A stretch of 64,000 nucleotides of DNA, from positions 1,178,001-1,242,000 of the forward strand of contig BCKC01000004.1 of assembly GCA_001600455.1 (NCBI GenBank), read 5' to 3'. Position 1 is the first letter of the stretch. Each line of letters opens with the position of its first letter. This stretch comes from Endocalyx cinctus (taxonomy: Eukaryota; Ascomycota; Sordariomycetes; Amphisphaeriales; Apiosporaceae). The notes under the pieces are model-generated. The model had not been told where the DNA came from. It did not search any database and worked only from the letters and a program-made list of their open reading frames with translations. The position numbers and the translations under genes are program-made. Positions 48,956 to 62,378 of the stretch are shown in pieces.

Positions 48956-51900
48956 TCCATGCTCCAATCTCTATGTTAAGGCCGGTGGAGCCTTAGAGAG
49001 TCACTTCGTAGTTAGCATCAGTTCAATTCATGTGTACTTTTTCACAACATATCAAGGTTCTCAGGAGTGAATACAAATCCGCGTAACTTATATTACACAC
49101 AACGAATAATCAGAGATAAATTAACATTTCAGTAATTAGCACTGAAATACTTTAGATACTAATTAAACTGCTAAAGACAACTTCCAAATGTGATATAATT
49201 TTGCTATTTAGTCTCTCCCAAGGCTTGGTGACTGTTGTATCTCGTTACACTAAAAAGATATCAATTATCTTGCAGAGAAACCGACGTACTACAGCCACTT
49301 GCCACCCATCCTCTATAATACAATATTATTTACTATCAGACCTTTTACTATTATCGCAAGTCCCGTCATATTTCACTACGGTTAGCTGTGTCAACATACT
49401 CGGAAAATATCGACTCGTAAGTTAAGTTCATAGAATTAAGTAACTATATTCAGAGATGATAGCTACCTATACAATAGACTAGACGTTCAAAATATTTAAC
49501 GTATCTTTAGACAACTACCAGAAATCACAATGTAATTAACTAGGTAATTTCCGGTGTTTTCTTTTTATCTAAGGTTCCCAGTCAGCAGTGATCATAAATT
49601 ATATTTAATTATGTGGAATATATTATCTATATTCATGACTATCGCCATTATGTTGACAAGTCTTTTGATTTTGTAGCTATACTACGCTTTGCTCAAGATC
49701 TCGAATGATATCTTAACATAGTTCGCCAAGTTACATATATGCCCGTAGGATAATATTCCAGGTCCCGAGAAAGGTGTAAATCTTCGTGGTGCCGACTGAA
49801 TTTCAACTTCTTGGTAATGTGTAGAGTTCATTTCACTACCGATAATATTCTCCGTCCGAGGTGGCCTATCATGACGGGAACCACGAGATCGTGCTGTTGT
49901 CACATCCGAAAATTGCCGTTATCGACCCGAGCCAGCTAATTACTTGATCTAACTATCGCTACTTTACTCACGCACTATTCAAGTATTACTTGGAGGATAC
50001 TTGAATGTATTTAAGAGAATTAATTATAATAAACTTATCGCATAACTATTTTAATTTATAAATCAACTACTATAAATTTAAAAGGAAAATTAAAAATTCA
50101 GGACGAAGCGATTACAATGATATCATGAGATCAATTGAAGGTTAAAAATGTAGATATGCATCACCACACCATACCAGAAATGCTCTATAGCCTAATAGCC
50201 GTAAATCTATTTGTTACCAATCCATGCAAAAGTCACGTCGCCGTAGAGAAAAGACTCTGATCTAAAGTGCCTCAATCATTCTCATCGATAAAATACGCTG
50301 TTTTATTCCGCTTCCCTGATCATGCATAGTCCTTTTCCCAGCTTCTGATAACATTAGGCTATCTTTAAGATATGGTTCATGCATTAAGAATGGTTATCGG
50401 ACTGGCTCTTCATATTGTGAGCATTTGAAACCTCAAAATTGTTTGGAAACGAGTATGAGTCCGAATAAGATCAAGTTGGTCTCCAGGGCAGCGTTGTCGT
50501 CTTATTTCGGGCCCGAGAATTCCAATTCCATCTAAGTTGCTCCTTTAAGTATTGTCTCATAACAAATTCAAAAATGTCATCTTTCGACGGATCCAGGCAT
50601 ATAGAGGGGGGGGAGAGAGAAAGGAAGCTCTGTTGTGTAGTACAAACTCAGGTTGTACCATAGCTAACTGAACATGAGTAGTTATCAGCAGCCACGTATA
50701 ATATCACTTAACCGGCATTCTCCTTTGTGCTTCCATACTATATCCGCTTCCAAGCGAAACTGCCTGATTCCTTCGGAGCTTCGCCTGCAGCATATTATAA
50801 GATTTATTTTTACTGGATTTTCAAAGTTCTCGCAGATGTGATATTTTTTTTTTTTGTTGCCGACATTGGTTGCTATTTCAGGTCGATGTCATCATATGTG
50901 ATTATACGCTAGCCACGTAGAAATTGAAGCAAAAAATGCGCATTCAGTGGTGGCTAAGTGTCGATAGTTCCTACAGGTTTATCTTAGTTAAACAAAGACT
51001 TAATATTTGTGTAACTTCTCGAAATATGTTATCCTGTCAGCAAAATGACACGCGTAATTGTTTCTGTCGTTAAATCTACCAATCATGGGTGAAATCATGG
51101 TAGCACATTCGATCGACAAGAGGAGATATTATGCATACACACGGGGATAACAACTTTATCCGTGCTTATCCTCCGGGACATCCTTCGTTACACGTGAGTG
51201 TATTATTCTCTCCATAGTCGAAAGTACCTTAGCAAACGCATTACTGGGTTGCGTCTGGTTTGGAGACCATTAGACTAGTTAATTGTAAGTGGACCGGATA
51301 CTATAATAACCAGTATTTCAGAATATTATCATTTATACGCCGTATATCTAGTTAACGCTAGATCTAGTAAATAATAAGTCGGTGTTGATGTTTCTGTGTA
51401 ACTTGATCCTACGAAACAGGCATCACGGTCATACATGGTTGCCTGTATAGGTAGGTGTAAGACAAATTCTGTCGTTGTAGGGTGGCACAGAGTTTTGGCA
51501 ACGCGGATAGTTACTCTATGTCTTTTTCACCGGTTTTCCACAAAGGCTGCAACACGTATACCGACGTGATCTTTCAGCCAATACATTTCCGGCAAAACAG
51601 CTCACCTCCGACGCCCCAAACGTCACATCGATATCACCCTATTAAACCATTTTCTATGATAGGGTATCGGTAACACAGGGTGATTACCGTCGTCTCACCA
51701 TAATACAGCAAATATCACCTTACCACTGCGTTATGAAATAATAGAGTGGCTTCACCGTACAAGTCAGCGCAACTACATTATACTTTAACCACGTATATCT
51801 TCTTTTTCCGAGCCCCCACGGGGTTATATAACTTGGATTTACGTAAGCTTACTAACTAATTGCTCCAAGAGAGAGGATATTTCTATTACTTGCATTACTC

Positions 51901-54900
51901 TGAATTGATCTGCACTGGGATGCAAGTAATATGTGCCGTAAAATGCGATTCAGACCGCCTCGAGTATTGGCACGCACCATATTTAATGACAGTTGAGAAG
52001 CGAAGGTACAACGGGTAAGACGCATGTAAAGCGAGATACTTTATTTTTACAGTTCTTCTAAGCATAATCATATATGCACGAGATGGATGCCTGCGCCAGT
52101 GCCTAAATAAATTACTCCTGAGAGGTAATTAACGAATTTATTCTAAATACACGGTTACTGCGGCAAAGCAAAATCCTTTAAGAATAACAACTCAGAGATA
52201 TCTTCATACGACTATTTTTCAGGACTTCTCGAAAAGGTTACTTCGTAAACAAATTATTTTCTTACAACAGCCATCGAATACTCAAGAGGCTACTAGAATG
52301 GAAACCACTGCAACGCTGCAGGATGAAACCTTCTCGGCGATCGCGCAATAGTGCATATGTAGTTTAGACCGAGACCTTCGGGAAGCTTCGAGATTAGTGA
52401 GCCGCAACGATTAACGTGATCTGGTTCCAGAAACTCGGTATGAAAAGCGGTCATCCTCGGCAGAGGAATCTGTACTCTATTAAGGTGTGCATCGTGTGAA
52501 ACTCGTGGCTGGTTGCATTAGCCTTGGAACTTCGAGCCTCCCGCGCATACGACTACCTGTCGTAATACCTCTCAATGATGCGACACAGGCAACTATCGCC
52601 GTATAGAAAGTAATCAAGTCTAGGTTAACTATGTGTGTGCAACGTAGGTCAAGACGAGCAAATTCGAATATGTCGTTAATATTATAATTGGACTTTGTTA
52701 CATTTTCCCGGCTTTTCCAAAACTCAATAGTATGGTATCTAACTTACCACCGGAGACAGTATGCTGACGATGGTACTAACTTTATGCCAGAAAAATAATT
52801 TATGGTTGTCTAGAAAAAAAAAAAAAAAAAAAAACGGAGTTGCCTGGGGTAAACGTCGCCATTGCCATACTCTAGTCCGCCACGGATGTCGAATCTACAT
52901 TTATGATGGCAAAATATTGAAGATGAGAATCTTTGTTTACTCTTCCATTCATATTCAATTATTCACAAACAACTCACCTTACTTATAGAAAATTATCTAG
53001 ATCCTAACGTGTTGACTTGGGTGAAAATAAATCGTCGCCGGGCCTACTGTCGGAACTTTCCCACCGCCTTGTAAACAAGAACATATCTCTAAGAAAAAAG
53101 ATATATGAGAATTAGAATAGGATATAAGGAAAATAAGTAGCCTATATAGAAAGGCTATGACCTACATGAGGTCGATTCTTAGGTAACATTGTCGATATTT
53201 CAAACAGGGCTGGTAGATTCGAGGCACGGTTTGTGTAACCTCGCTTTTATCGTATACACCGACAATCCGCATTTATCGGATTTACCTTCCGAAAGTGAGA
53301 AATATCCGAGACGGTCAATCAATTACCTATCATCATTTGCCGTCTTTTTTTTTTCAACCAGTTAATATCATGCGCCCGTTCAGCTCTGTGCTTCGCCACT
53401 ACCAAGGGTAATGATTTAATACGAACTTTCATAATCATAAAGTCCAAAGGCTGAGAATCCATCGATTTTAATATCGTCTTTCCATAATTATTGACTATAT
53501 GGATAGGGTAGTAGTAATTAGTTCACTATTTATTCCGTCGTGCTATAATCTGAGGGAGATAATTAGTTGCTGACACGGAAAATCGGGTATAAAGTACTAT
53601 TCTACTAAAATATTATTGAAGAACAAAAGGAAAACAGAGAGGGAGAGAAAGAGAGAGATTGGACAAGAAAAGGGGGGGATCATCCCTCGGCTTCGTGGAG
53701 GTATCAAAATTCAACATCCAGCTGATATAATCTAAGAAGATTCGATGATACACGTGCTCCACCTTAAAAAAGGGTGCCTGGAATTTCATTCACATTTCAA
53801 TCATTCTGCCCATAGCATAGGAGAATTTTTACATCATATCGTGATCACAATTCATGAATATTGGAGCCAAGGATCAAACTTGGCAGGTTTTTTTTTTTTT
53901 TTTTTTTTTTTTCGTAAGTGTGTGTGTTCATGCAGTCAGAGAACACTTAGGTAAGATTTATGAATTCCAGTTATAATAATTGATAACAAGGAGTAGGTAT
54001 CGATAAGGTGCCAGTTACAAGATGACTTGAACTCGCTGAAGACGCGATGTGATGTGTTGACTAGGCATTATTCCCTGCATGTCAAGAAGGAAAAAGTACC
54101 GTACCGCTGTTCACTAACCGTAACCAGGATGTTTCCCTAGGGTAATAATCAAGTACCATCGATAAGGGGGTATACGTATACGTAAATAAACAAAACTTCT
54201 CATGATTCAGGGGTAATATCTTGTCCTGACAAGAAAGCAGTATGTAGTGTGTGTAATTAAGTGCTGAAACAACCACGTGGTACACTATTTACTTTAAAAG
54301 AGAAAAGAGGAATAAGCCATGCTAAATATCTTACCAAAGTAACGTATTCAGCTGATATTGTTCAATTCTTGTTCAATTCGGTAGTGATTATTCTAACGAA
54401 ATTCATGTCAGGGAGGGGGGAAAAGAAGAAGAAATCTTACGGTGATCGCAGCAGAATGATAATCTTATGTTACACATTTGCCGCTCCCGTGATACTCGCC
54501 TTTTCCCCTCTCCCCCTCCTTATTGAACGAATCGGCTGGCTCAAAACGACTTCCGATTCGTGTAAGACTATGTGTTAATTACATGGGGGAAAATATTTCG
54601 CGCGTTTATTCCTGATCCAAATCTGCAAGCTCAGTATTAAACTAATTACCCTTTTCTTTTTTTTTTTTTTCTTTTTTTTACCTGTCAACTTTACAGGGAA
54701 GAGGTGTCATCCCATAATCTTATTACAATAGGCAGACAGCAAACGTGAAAAAAAAAAAAAAAAAAAAAAAAAAAGAGTTTGGCGCACAGCCATAATGCAA
54801 ATGAACGGCGTGAGACCAAAAAAAAGAAGTAAAAAAAAAAAAAATAAACATTTATTTATTTTGATTTGTTCGGTTACGTTTGGGTGGTACCAGCTCATTC

Positions 54901-55956
54901 TAGCTCTCTGCAACTCTCGCATACCCATACAGGTTCTATGAAAAATTAGTTTCAATGCCTTTTCAGCCTTACCAAAAAAAAAAAAAAAAAATGCATAAAT
55001 AAATATGACAGAAATGACAGAACAGTCCAACCGCAAAAAGAAGCCTAAACGGTCAATAACAATACGACGTATCATAAGCAGGCAGGTGATAAAGGGTTGT
55101 CTCCAGGTGAGGTTACAATTAACTTCATCTATCAGATAGCTCGTTATAAAGCGTGGTCTTGTATCCCAGTTACGGATACATGGTGCGTGATTGGTGTACA
55201 TCATTGTTTCTTCGCGATATACAAAATATTACATATATGGTAGACTTCTATATTATACTATACATACTATACTAGAATAAAATATGAGTCTTAACTAATT
55301 ATAGAGTATAGTCGTACGTAAACCAGAATCCACTCCTGTGTAACAATAAGCGGATTCAATCGGGATATCTCATTTGTCGTCGTTGGGGAAATCTACCTCG
55401 GACTTTACAGCTTGCATAAAACGACTACTATGTGTGACAGCTAGGGATTGATTACGATTATATATAATGCGTATATGTGTGTGTGTGTGTGTGTGCTCGT
55501 GTGTACGGGTGTATTGTACTTATGTAGCCAGATAAAGGAGTCGGGAAGAAATAATCATTATGGATGCTTACATTATAAACCGTTCTTCGTATCTTATTCA
55601 TGTCGAGTGCCCTTAATAGGAACACTGACCGGATTCGCATATCGCATCTGCAGTCAGCTTATTTATTCTGTGTAACCTAAGTCCCATAATGTAGCAGAGA
55701 GCGCATACTTATTAAGTTGAACTTGATTGCCCACAACCCCCTTTGTGACGTAGTTCTACCTTTCTTTTCTCTTAATTCCATTATTTATTTATATATTTTT
55801 TTCTCTTATTTCCACGCCTTTTCTCCCGCCGTTGCTCGGAAACGTTTCCGCCGGTTCTGCAAAAGTAACGTCCCACCGTCGCCTCCTTGCACCAACAAGC
55901 ACAATTTCCGACTACATGGTTCACCCTGAGTGACACGGATCTCGCAAAAAAAAATC
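48956..55956. other. 7-kb gene-free stretch
   Basis: No ORF with an ATG start, domain or splice support was found on either strand over 7.0 kb, the longest gap in the window. Long homopolymers cluster at its right side: A at 52814-52834, T at 53888-53912, T at 54657-54670, A at 54748-54774, A at 54831-54844 and A at 54974-54991. A (TG)10 tract is at 55476-55495. I found no terminal repeats. It may hold non-coding transcripts or fully decayed sequence. Confidence 0.55.
55476..55495. repeat. TG dinucleotide microsatellite
   Basis: Ten uninterrupted TG units in the gene-free stretch. Confidence 0.9.
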
Positions 55957-57622
55957 ATGAAACATAAGCGGCGATGGACAATCGAAGAAGACAACATACT
56001 ACGAAAAGAAGTTAGAAAACAAATTGAACGTAAGTTATATTAATTTCAACCCCTCGGCACTCCAAACTACCAGTCATAAAACACGACGGCCTAAGCTAAA
56101 GAAAGATATTCTCATCTCTGCTTAGACCCTACAGGGAAAGGTCATACGATCAATTGGAAAGAGATCTCCAACGCTCTCCCCGGCAGGACGAACAAAGACT
56201 GCAGGAAGCGGTTCGTCAACGAGATGTCCGGACCGTTGAAAAAGGTATGGCAAAATTTCGTCCTGACATTTATAAACACGGTCAGGATAAAACTGATGAT
56301 ATTGGATGCGACAGGGACCTTGGTCAAAGGAAGAGGATCAGCTGTTGACGCGACTAGTTCAAGAACAAGAACAAGAACAGGGAATATCTTGGGTAATCAT
56401 AGCAAGCGCAATGAGGACAAGGAATGCCGATCGTACGTTAAATCCATTACCTTCTTCTCTCTCTTTTTCTTTTTTATTTTTTTCTGAAACCCGCATCAAT
56501 GAGATGCGAAGATGAACCGTACATCATCATTGCCCACGCTAACAATGAAGCTTGCGAAAATATAGAATGTTCAAAACGGTGGCAGAACTCCTTGAATCCG
56601 AGAATTCAAAAAGAACCCTGGAAAGAAGAAGAGGTTTGAATGTTCAAAAGTAACAGAGACTCGTAGATGGGATAACTAACAGCGGGAAATAGAATCATTT
56701 ACTTCTCCAGACCCTCGCTACTCATGGGAATAGCTGGACAGAGATACAAAAGAAACACTTCCCCACTCGATCTGCAAACAGTATTAAGAATCAGTAAGTT
56801 TTTTTCTTTCATTTTGTTTCTTTCTCGAGTTGCATTTTTTTTATCGGACGATTAACGTTGCACAGACACACGATCTTAATACGACGCGGTGTGACGCTAG
56901 ATAACTCGGCGTACGACTACCCGTGTTGTCCCGTCGGCACGCATACCGAGCCGTCTCACGGCTCGCACTCGCGCAGCCCATCGTTTGAACAGTATGGCCT
57001 AGATTCGGAAGGGCGAAAATACCCGTCCTCGTACCACACCCCAGACCTTATGAGGGAGCATCTGGATGGGCCCTATTACCAAGATCCCACAGGAGCAGGC
57101 TCCCTTCGCGACTGCTCCTCGACTTTCGGCATGGCCACTCCGGCTCACAGCGACGTGACTTCTAGCAGCACGATATTCTCTCATCAGTACGGGAGCGACG
57201 TGAGCAACATCTCGGAACAAATACCGGTTAATCAGATAAGAATGGGGGGTCCATCGGTGACAAAATATATAGGAGAATCTTTCTTAAGCTATCCGAGCAA
57301 CGTTAACTCTCCGATGCAGAATCCGAGATGCGACAGCATGCACTCGGAGAGCATGTTGGTCCCCATGCTTGACCCTGGAGCATCGGTACATTCAACCCCC
57401 CGGTTGGAGGCTCCTCCTGCCGGTATCATGGGACAATACCCACCTCACTCATCGGAATCGAACGACTGGAGTCGGCTGAGCGGCGGCCAACTTCCGAGTA
57501 TCACCAGCAGTAGGGGGTCATCAAGGATGACTATAGTTGTCGAAGAGGCACACCCGGAAGTGTTATTTCGAGTCATGAAGCTATTGGAAGATTCCAACGC
57601 CCGGTTCACTTGCGAGCGGTAG
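55957..57622 (+). CDS. Myb-like (SANT repeat) DNA-binding protein
   Basis: Six exons: 55957-56029, 56135-56244, 56315-56432, 56566-56633, 56693-56793 and 56866-57622, 408 residues. Three Myb repeats are assembled only by splicing. Repeat 1 runs from RRWTIEEDNILRKEV to GRTNKDCRKRFVN. Repeat 2 runs from GPWSKEEDQLLTRLV to ADQCSKRWQNSL. Repeat 3 runs from EPWKEEENHLLLQTLATHG to RSANSIKNQHTILIRR. Each keeps spaced Trp residues (one helix-3 aromatic substitution per repeat). The C-terminal 250 residues are Ser/Pro/His-rich and low in structure, as expected for a transcription regulator's activation region. It is probably nuclear; targets unknown. Small exons explain why only the last exon is easily seen as an ORF. 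The 133-nt fourth intron is the least certain part. Confidence 0.85.
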
Positions 57623-58065
57623 GAAGGACGAGGGATTGAAACTGGTTTCCTTGTCTCTCTTCTCCTTATTGGTTTCTTCTTCTTCTTCTTCTATTATTCA
57701 TTCCTTTCTTTTCAGCACGAGATATCAAATGAGTTGATTTCCTGGTACGTGAACGGCGCAATAGGAAGGTCAAGGATATGACTGGTTCATCTGGAAGTAT
57801 ATAGACACACATAGTTCGTAACTATAAAGTACCCTTCGCTGGGTTAAAAAAAAAACTTATAAATTATTCAACAATCTGGTTGGTTTGTCGAAGTGACGAA
57901 TCTATTTACCTTGGAATTATATGTAGCCCTCGTTGAATGAAGTTTTACCCTAGCCCGTATTTGGGTATTTACTCATAGTTTATATTAAATCTCTCTCCGG
58001 CAACTATCCAAATAGACAATGGAAGCAAAACTAAATCACACATTCAGCACACGCCCACGTAGCAT
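57623..58065. other. Convergent intergenic region
   Basis: Spacer between the Myb and SDR genes, containing short TTC and poly-A tracts. No gene seen. Confidence 0.6.
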
Positions 58066-59048
58066 TCATGTCAAGATGTAACCCCCATCAACCACCATAG
58101 CGTGTCCCTGGACAAAAGATGCCTTGCTAGAACACAAGAACAGCACGCAATCGGCGATCTCGTCAGGGTGGCCCATCCTCTGCATGGGAGCCTTCTGAAT
58201 CCAAGGCTCGAGCGCCTTAGCGGCCTCTTCGCCGCGGCCCACGGTAGTCATGGGCGTCTCGATGACGCCCGGACATACGCAGTTAACTCGGATACCGTCC
58301 TTGGCGTAGTCGATGGCGTCCGAGTGCGTCAAGGATATAACGGCTGCTTTGGAAGCTCCGTACGCGTCTATCAAATTCGATTTTTAGTCACGCATTGATT
58401 AGCACACTAATAAATTGAAAATAAAGACGAATAGAACTCCAATGATCCTTGTTTTCTTCTTCTTCTTATCCTTCTTCGTCTTCTTCAAATAGAATAGAAA
58501 TAAAGATTCAAATACGTCAACTCACTATTTTTCGGCTTGCTCACGATCCCCAGCTGGCTCGCGATATTAACGACCGCGCCCCTCTGCCACCTCCGCCCGC
58601 TCGCGTGCGCCGGCAAAGGTTCCTGCTTCAGCATCGCGGCGTACGCGGCGCGCGAGCAAAGCCACACGGCGCGGTAGTTGACGCTCGTGACGCGATCAAA
58701 GTCCTCGATCCTCAGGTCGGCCGACCGCTCCGGCACGCCCATGATGCCGGCGCAGTTGACGACGTAGTCGACGCGGCCGAACCGGGTCGCGGCCGCGTCG
58801 AACACGCGCGCCACGAACGACGGGTCCGATATGTCGCCCTCGAGCCGCTCGATCTGCGGCGTTTCCGAGCCGTTGTTATTATCAACGGCAGAAGCGAGCT
58901 CGGATAGCCCGGACGATACGTTGCGCACGTCCGTGATCACTAGGCGCGTGCATCCCGCCGATAGGAAGGCTTTGACTACGGCGGCGCCGATGCCCCCGCC
59001 TGCGCCGGTCACGACAGCGACGCCGGGGAACTCGGTGGGGGTGGACAT
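58066..59048 (-). CDS. Classical short-chain dehydrogenase/reductase
   Basis: Two exons on the minus strand, 59048-58526 and 58367-58066, 274 residues. The cofactor motif is VVTGAGGGIGAAVV (TGxxxGxG), with VNCAGIMG as the NAG block, the Ser in VVNIASQLG, and the catalytic pair Tyr177-Lys181 in NAYGASK, created across the splice. VCPGVIETPM and the C-terminal DGGYILT are typical of 3-oxoacyl-reductase-like SDRs. The 158-nt intron is long for this window. The start at 59048 sits directly beside a TA repeat in the 5' flank. Cytosolic NAD(P)-dependent oxidoreductase; substrate unknown. Confidence 0.92.
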
Positions 59049-60749
59049 TTTATATATATATATATATATGCGATATGTTTCTGACAAGAATTAATATAAA
59101 AAAAAAATTGTCTATAAAAAAGACTTATTCTAATCGGGGGTATATCGTTCTTGTCTTCAAATTCTCTAGACTTTTTCCTCGAATACAAAGGAGAGAGTTT
59201 AGGAAAAAGCAGAAGAGAGAACCGGTATTCAGTGCCATGTATGCATGTGTAAGTGAGTGTGTGTGGAGAAGTCGTTATTACTGATTAGCGGGATGCGGAT
59301 CTACCACGAAACTATCGGAGTGACGCCGAAGCTTTGACTCTGTCTAGCGGGTACGGATACGGATCACATGATTATATCGACGTATCGTTGTTTGTTTTTG
59401 CAGTAGCACTAAGCGAAAGTCGCCACGCGTCCGAGTCGTGGCTGCAGGTGTCGATGTCTTGGGAATAATTTATAAGTAGAGGACGGCGATTCCGGTGCCA
59501 CCGGAGAAGATAATATGCATCATGGGTTTATTTATTATTATTATTATTATTTTGTCTCCTTTCTTATATCCGTGCTTTTTGAATTGTTGTGAGCAAAACC
59601 CGATAAAGTATCTTTATATATTTTCAATGAGATGCACATGTTGTAGGTTTGTAGCTTTGAATGTCTTATATTAGAACATCATGCGTGAGCATTGATTTGC
59701 TAGCCAATACTTGTCTTTCTAGTACTTGTAGTATCAGGTATCTGTCCTTTTGTTGACCGAGTTGTCGTGGAAACTATCATGCTTCAGGTTTAATTATTAG
59801 TATAATGTCTGTTCTGAGATAGCTTGTGACTCCTATTTACCTGTGCTAGGGAAATTTATACCTAGAAAATAGTCTGGATACTGACGTAAGAAGTTGGAAA
59901 TTTCTAAATAGTTATGTCAAGATTTAGTAAGTGAATATATAAGAATAGGATACGAAATCAAGAGTTTATGACTGTGATACAGTATCACTAAGTTATAAGA
60001 ATATGATCTCTTCTTTCTTTGACTGTGGTGTAACCAACCCGGCAGTAAGCCACAATCACCTTTCGGTTGACTCACTTTATCTTTCTGCCTCAGAAAGAGA
60101 AACTTGGTTCGGAAAAGACCATAGCATACATAGCACAACGTAATTAGGTATCTTAAGTTTTAGCTTTGTGCTATAGTGAAAAGGGGTTTGTACGACCGTC
60201 TTGAATAGATATATGTACTTAGACACTTCTACTAGCCTTCTGACGTGATGCCAAACTACTATTTTTGTCATTAAGTATGAAGCATGCACACTGGTTGGGT
60301 GCATAGCGCCAACCTTCTCACATACAACCACTACGGCCGAAAAACGTTTTCGGTCAATGCCATAGAAAGTCATGCGTAATACGTTGTGTAAACAGAAGCC
60401 ACCTTGCTCACCCCTTTGGATAAATGACTGAAGACGCAGCTCATGATATGTGATAGTTATGCAATGCACTCTCTTAACCCCCTTTTCAATAATATATATT
60501 TACACCTATTTTTTACTTGATTTATCTATACATCTCCTCTCACGGGGAGGGGGAAAAAATCTCATTCCATCAGACCGCAAATTATTATATACGTAACTCG
60601 GCTTTAGGGTTGTTATCATACAAACGTATCCGCACGTCTCACATCAATGCAAACCATATCGAGGCCACGCAAGACTCCACCACGATGCAAGGGTATCCTT
60701 ATAATCTCATCTACACGCTAACGCTTTACTTTTCTTGCACTGAAACCCA
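59049..60749. other. Intergenic, no gene seen
   Basis: About 1.7 kb. Contains the SDR promoter and the 3' flank of the Cdc7 gene. Open frames here (for example 60077-60469, minus) have no recognisable family features. Confidence 0.55.
59050..59069. repeat. TA dinucleotide microsatellite upstream of SDR start
   Basis: About ten TA units adjacent to the SDR start codon, in its 5' leader or core promoter. Confidence 0.85.
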
Positions 60750-62378
60750 TCATAACATCATTACGTCGTCGTCGTCGTCGTCCTCTCCTTCGGCGCCGAC
60801 CGTCTCCTCCCCCTCGTCCAGCGCCGCCAGGAACTCGTGCTGAAGCGCTTCTTTGGCGCTGATCCTCTTGCTCGGGTTGAGCTCCATGCATCGTTTCAAG
60901 AATTCGACCGCCCCCTTCTCCTCGTCGGAGAGGGCGTCCGAGATTTTACCCTGGGCCCCTCCTTCGATACGGCACGTGCTCCACAGCATGATCTTCTCGA
61001 ACGAGAACCCCTGCGTACTGACGGTGGGGATGTTGGTGTCGAACATGCAGCCGTGCATCTGGCCCGCCAGGCGCATACGCTTGCTCCCGAATATGGTGGC
61101 GATCTCGATCATGGCCTCGACGTCGTCGGCGCTGTTGAAGAAGGGGAATCGCTTGCAGAGGATGGTCAGGAGGATGACGCCGGCGGACCACACGTCGATC
61201 TTGGTGGTCTGCTCGGTGCATTTGAACAGCACCTCGGGAGCGCGGAATCCACGGGTTCCGGCTCGGTTCGCCCGACGCGACGGTCGCGTGTCGTTCACCG
61301 GATAGCCCGGGGGCATGTTGGTGTTGTCGGTATTGTAAGAGATTGCCCTGACGAGACGCATCTTCCTTTTGGCCGGGTCGTCGTGGCAGATGCAGGGCTT
61401 CGCATCATAACCTTCTCTCTCGGCCAAACCAAAATCAACGAGGACGCCGCGCTTCTTGTCCGGATCATAGAGAAAGTTGGTGGGCTTAATGTCACGATGA
61501 ATAATGCCCTTTTCGTGTACGGCGGCCAGCGCGGTGAAGAGTGAACGAAAGTAGTATCTTATATCGCCGACGTTCATGCGAGAATAGTACCCACGGAAAT
61601 CCTGGTGACGGAAATAAGGGAGAACGGCGAGAACTTGGTCGGTATGGCGGAAAGCGGTGATGAGAGGACAGACGGAGGGAGACTCGCGCAGATCATGTAA
61701 GAGCTCTAGCTCGTTGAAGATGCGGGCGGGTGAAGAGGTGACGTAGATTTTCTTTATAGCGACGAATTTCGGTTTCCTCCTGGGCTGATGATGTGCTTCG
61801 GACTGACCACGAGAATATGACGAGGATTTGGTGAGAGGTGGAGGTGTCCATTGATCTTCGTGCGCATCGAGATCCCAGGTGTTACTGTAGAACTCGTATC
61901 GGAGATCTTCCGCTTTGTAAACGGTGGAGAAAGTACCTTCGCCTATGCGTTTAATCAGGCGATAATGATCTTTGAAGTTAGGAAATGCGTTTTGAAGCTT
62001 TTCCATATCCCTCTGGACGCTGAGATCTATGGGATCATTTTCATCGGATGAATCGGTTTCGCAGTCATCTTCCGGCTGTTCTTCCTGCTCCTGTTCCTGC
62101 TCCTGTTCCTGTTCCTCTTCCTCGTCTTCTTCCGGTTCTTCTGGCTCTTCCAACTCCTCTGGTTCCTCCGGTTCTTCTAGCTCCTCTTCCTGCTCAAGAG
62201 CATGATCTAAACCCTGGTCAGGTTGTTCTCGCTCTTCGTTTATTTCATAATCATCTTCACCCCGTACTGTTTGACTCTGGGAATTGTCACCATTATTGGG
62301 AACAGGATCTAGGTATGATTGGTGGTCGTGAATCGGAAAGGGCTCCTTGGCGACGCGATGTCGACTTAAAGTAGCCAT
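60750..62378 (-). CDS. CDC7: Cell division control protein 7 (Cdc7/Hsk1-type, DDK) Ser/Thr kinase
   Basis: Single exon of 542 residues from ATG 62378. Residues 41-114 are extremely acidic (EEPEEPEELEEPEEP-type runs). The kinase domain starts near residue 139 with the glycine loop RIGEGTFSTVYKA. It has the VAIKK lysine, the catalytic loop HRDIKPTNFLYD, DFGLAE and the APE-type block RAPEVLFKC. Two insertions, one after EFYSNTWDL and one after DFG (CHDDPAKRKMRLVRAI), are typical of the Cdc7 family. With its Dbf4 partner, Cdc7 phosphorylates the MCM helicase to start DNA replication in the nucleus. The C-terminus ends in a short poly-Asp tail. It is divergent from condensin subunit 1. Confidence 0.93.
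   Translation of the reverse strand: MATLSRHRVAKEPFPIHDHQSYLDPVPNNGDNSQSQTVRGEDDYEINEEREQPDQGLDHALEQEEELEEPEEPEELEEPEEPEEDEEEEQEQEQEQEQEEQPEDDCETDSSDENDPIDLSVQRDMEKLQNAFPNFKDHYRLIKRIGEGTFSTVYKAEDLRYEFYSNTWDLDAHEDQWTPPPLTKSSSYSRGQSEAHHQPRRKPKFVAIKKIYVTSSPARIFNELELLHDLRESPSVCPLITAFRHTDQVLAVLPYFRHQDFRGYYSRMNVGDIRYYFRSLFTALAAVHEKGIIHRDIKPTNFLYDPDKKRGVLVDFGLAEREGYDAKPCICHDDPAKRKMRLVRAISYNTDNTNMPPGYPVNDTRPSRRANRAGTRGFRAPEVLFKCTEQTTKIDVWSAGVILLTILCKRFPFFNSADDVEAMIEIATIFGSKRMRLAGQMHGCMFDTNIPTVSTQGFSFEKIMLWSTCRIEGGAQGKISDALSDEEKGAVEFLKRCMELNPSKRISAKEALQHEFLAALDEGEETVGAEGEDDDDDDVMML

Noticed and set aside
54707..55204. 165-codon minus-strand frame in the gene-free stretch
   Set aside because: Largely poly-Phe from homopolymer tracts; not a protein.
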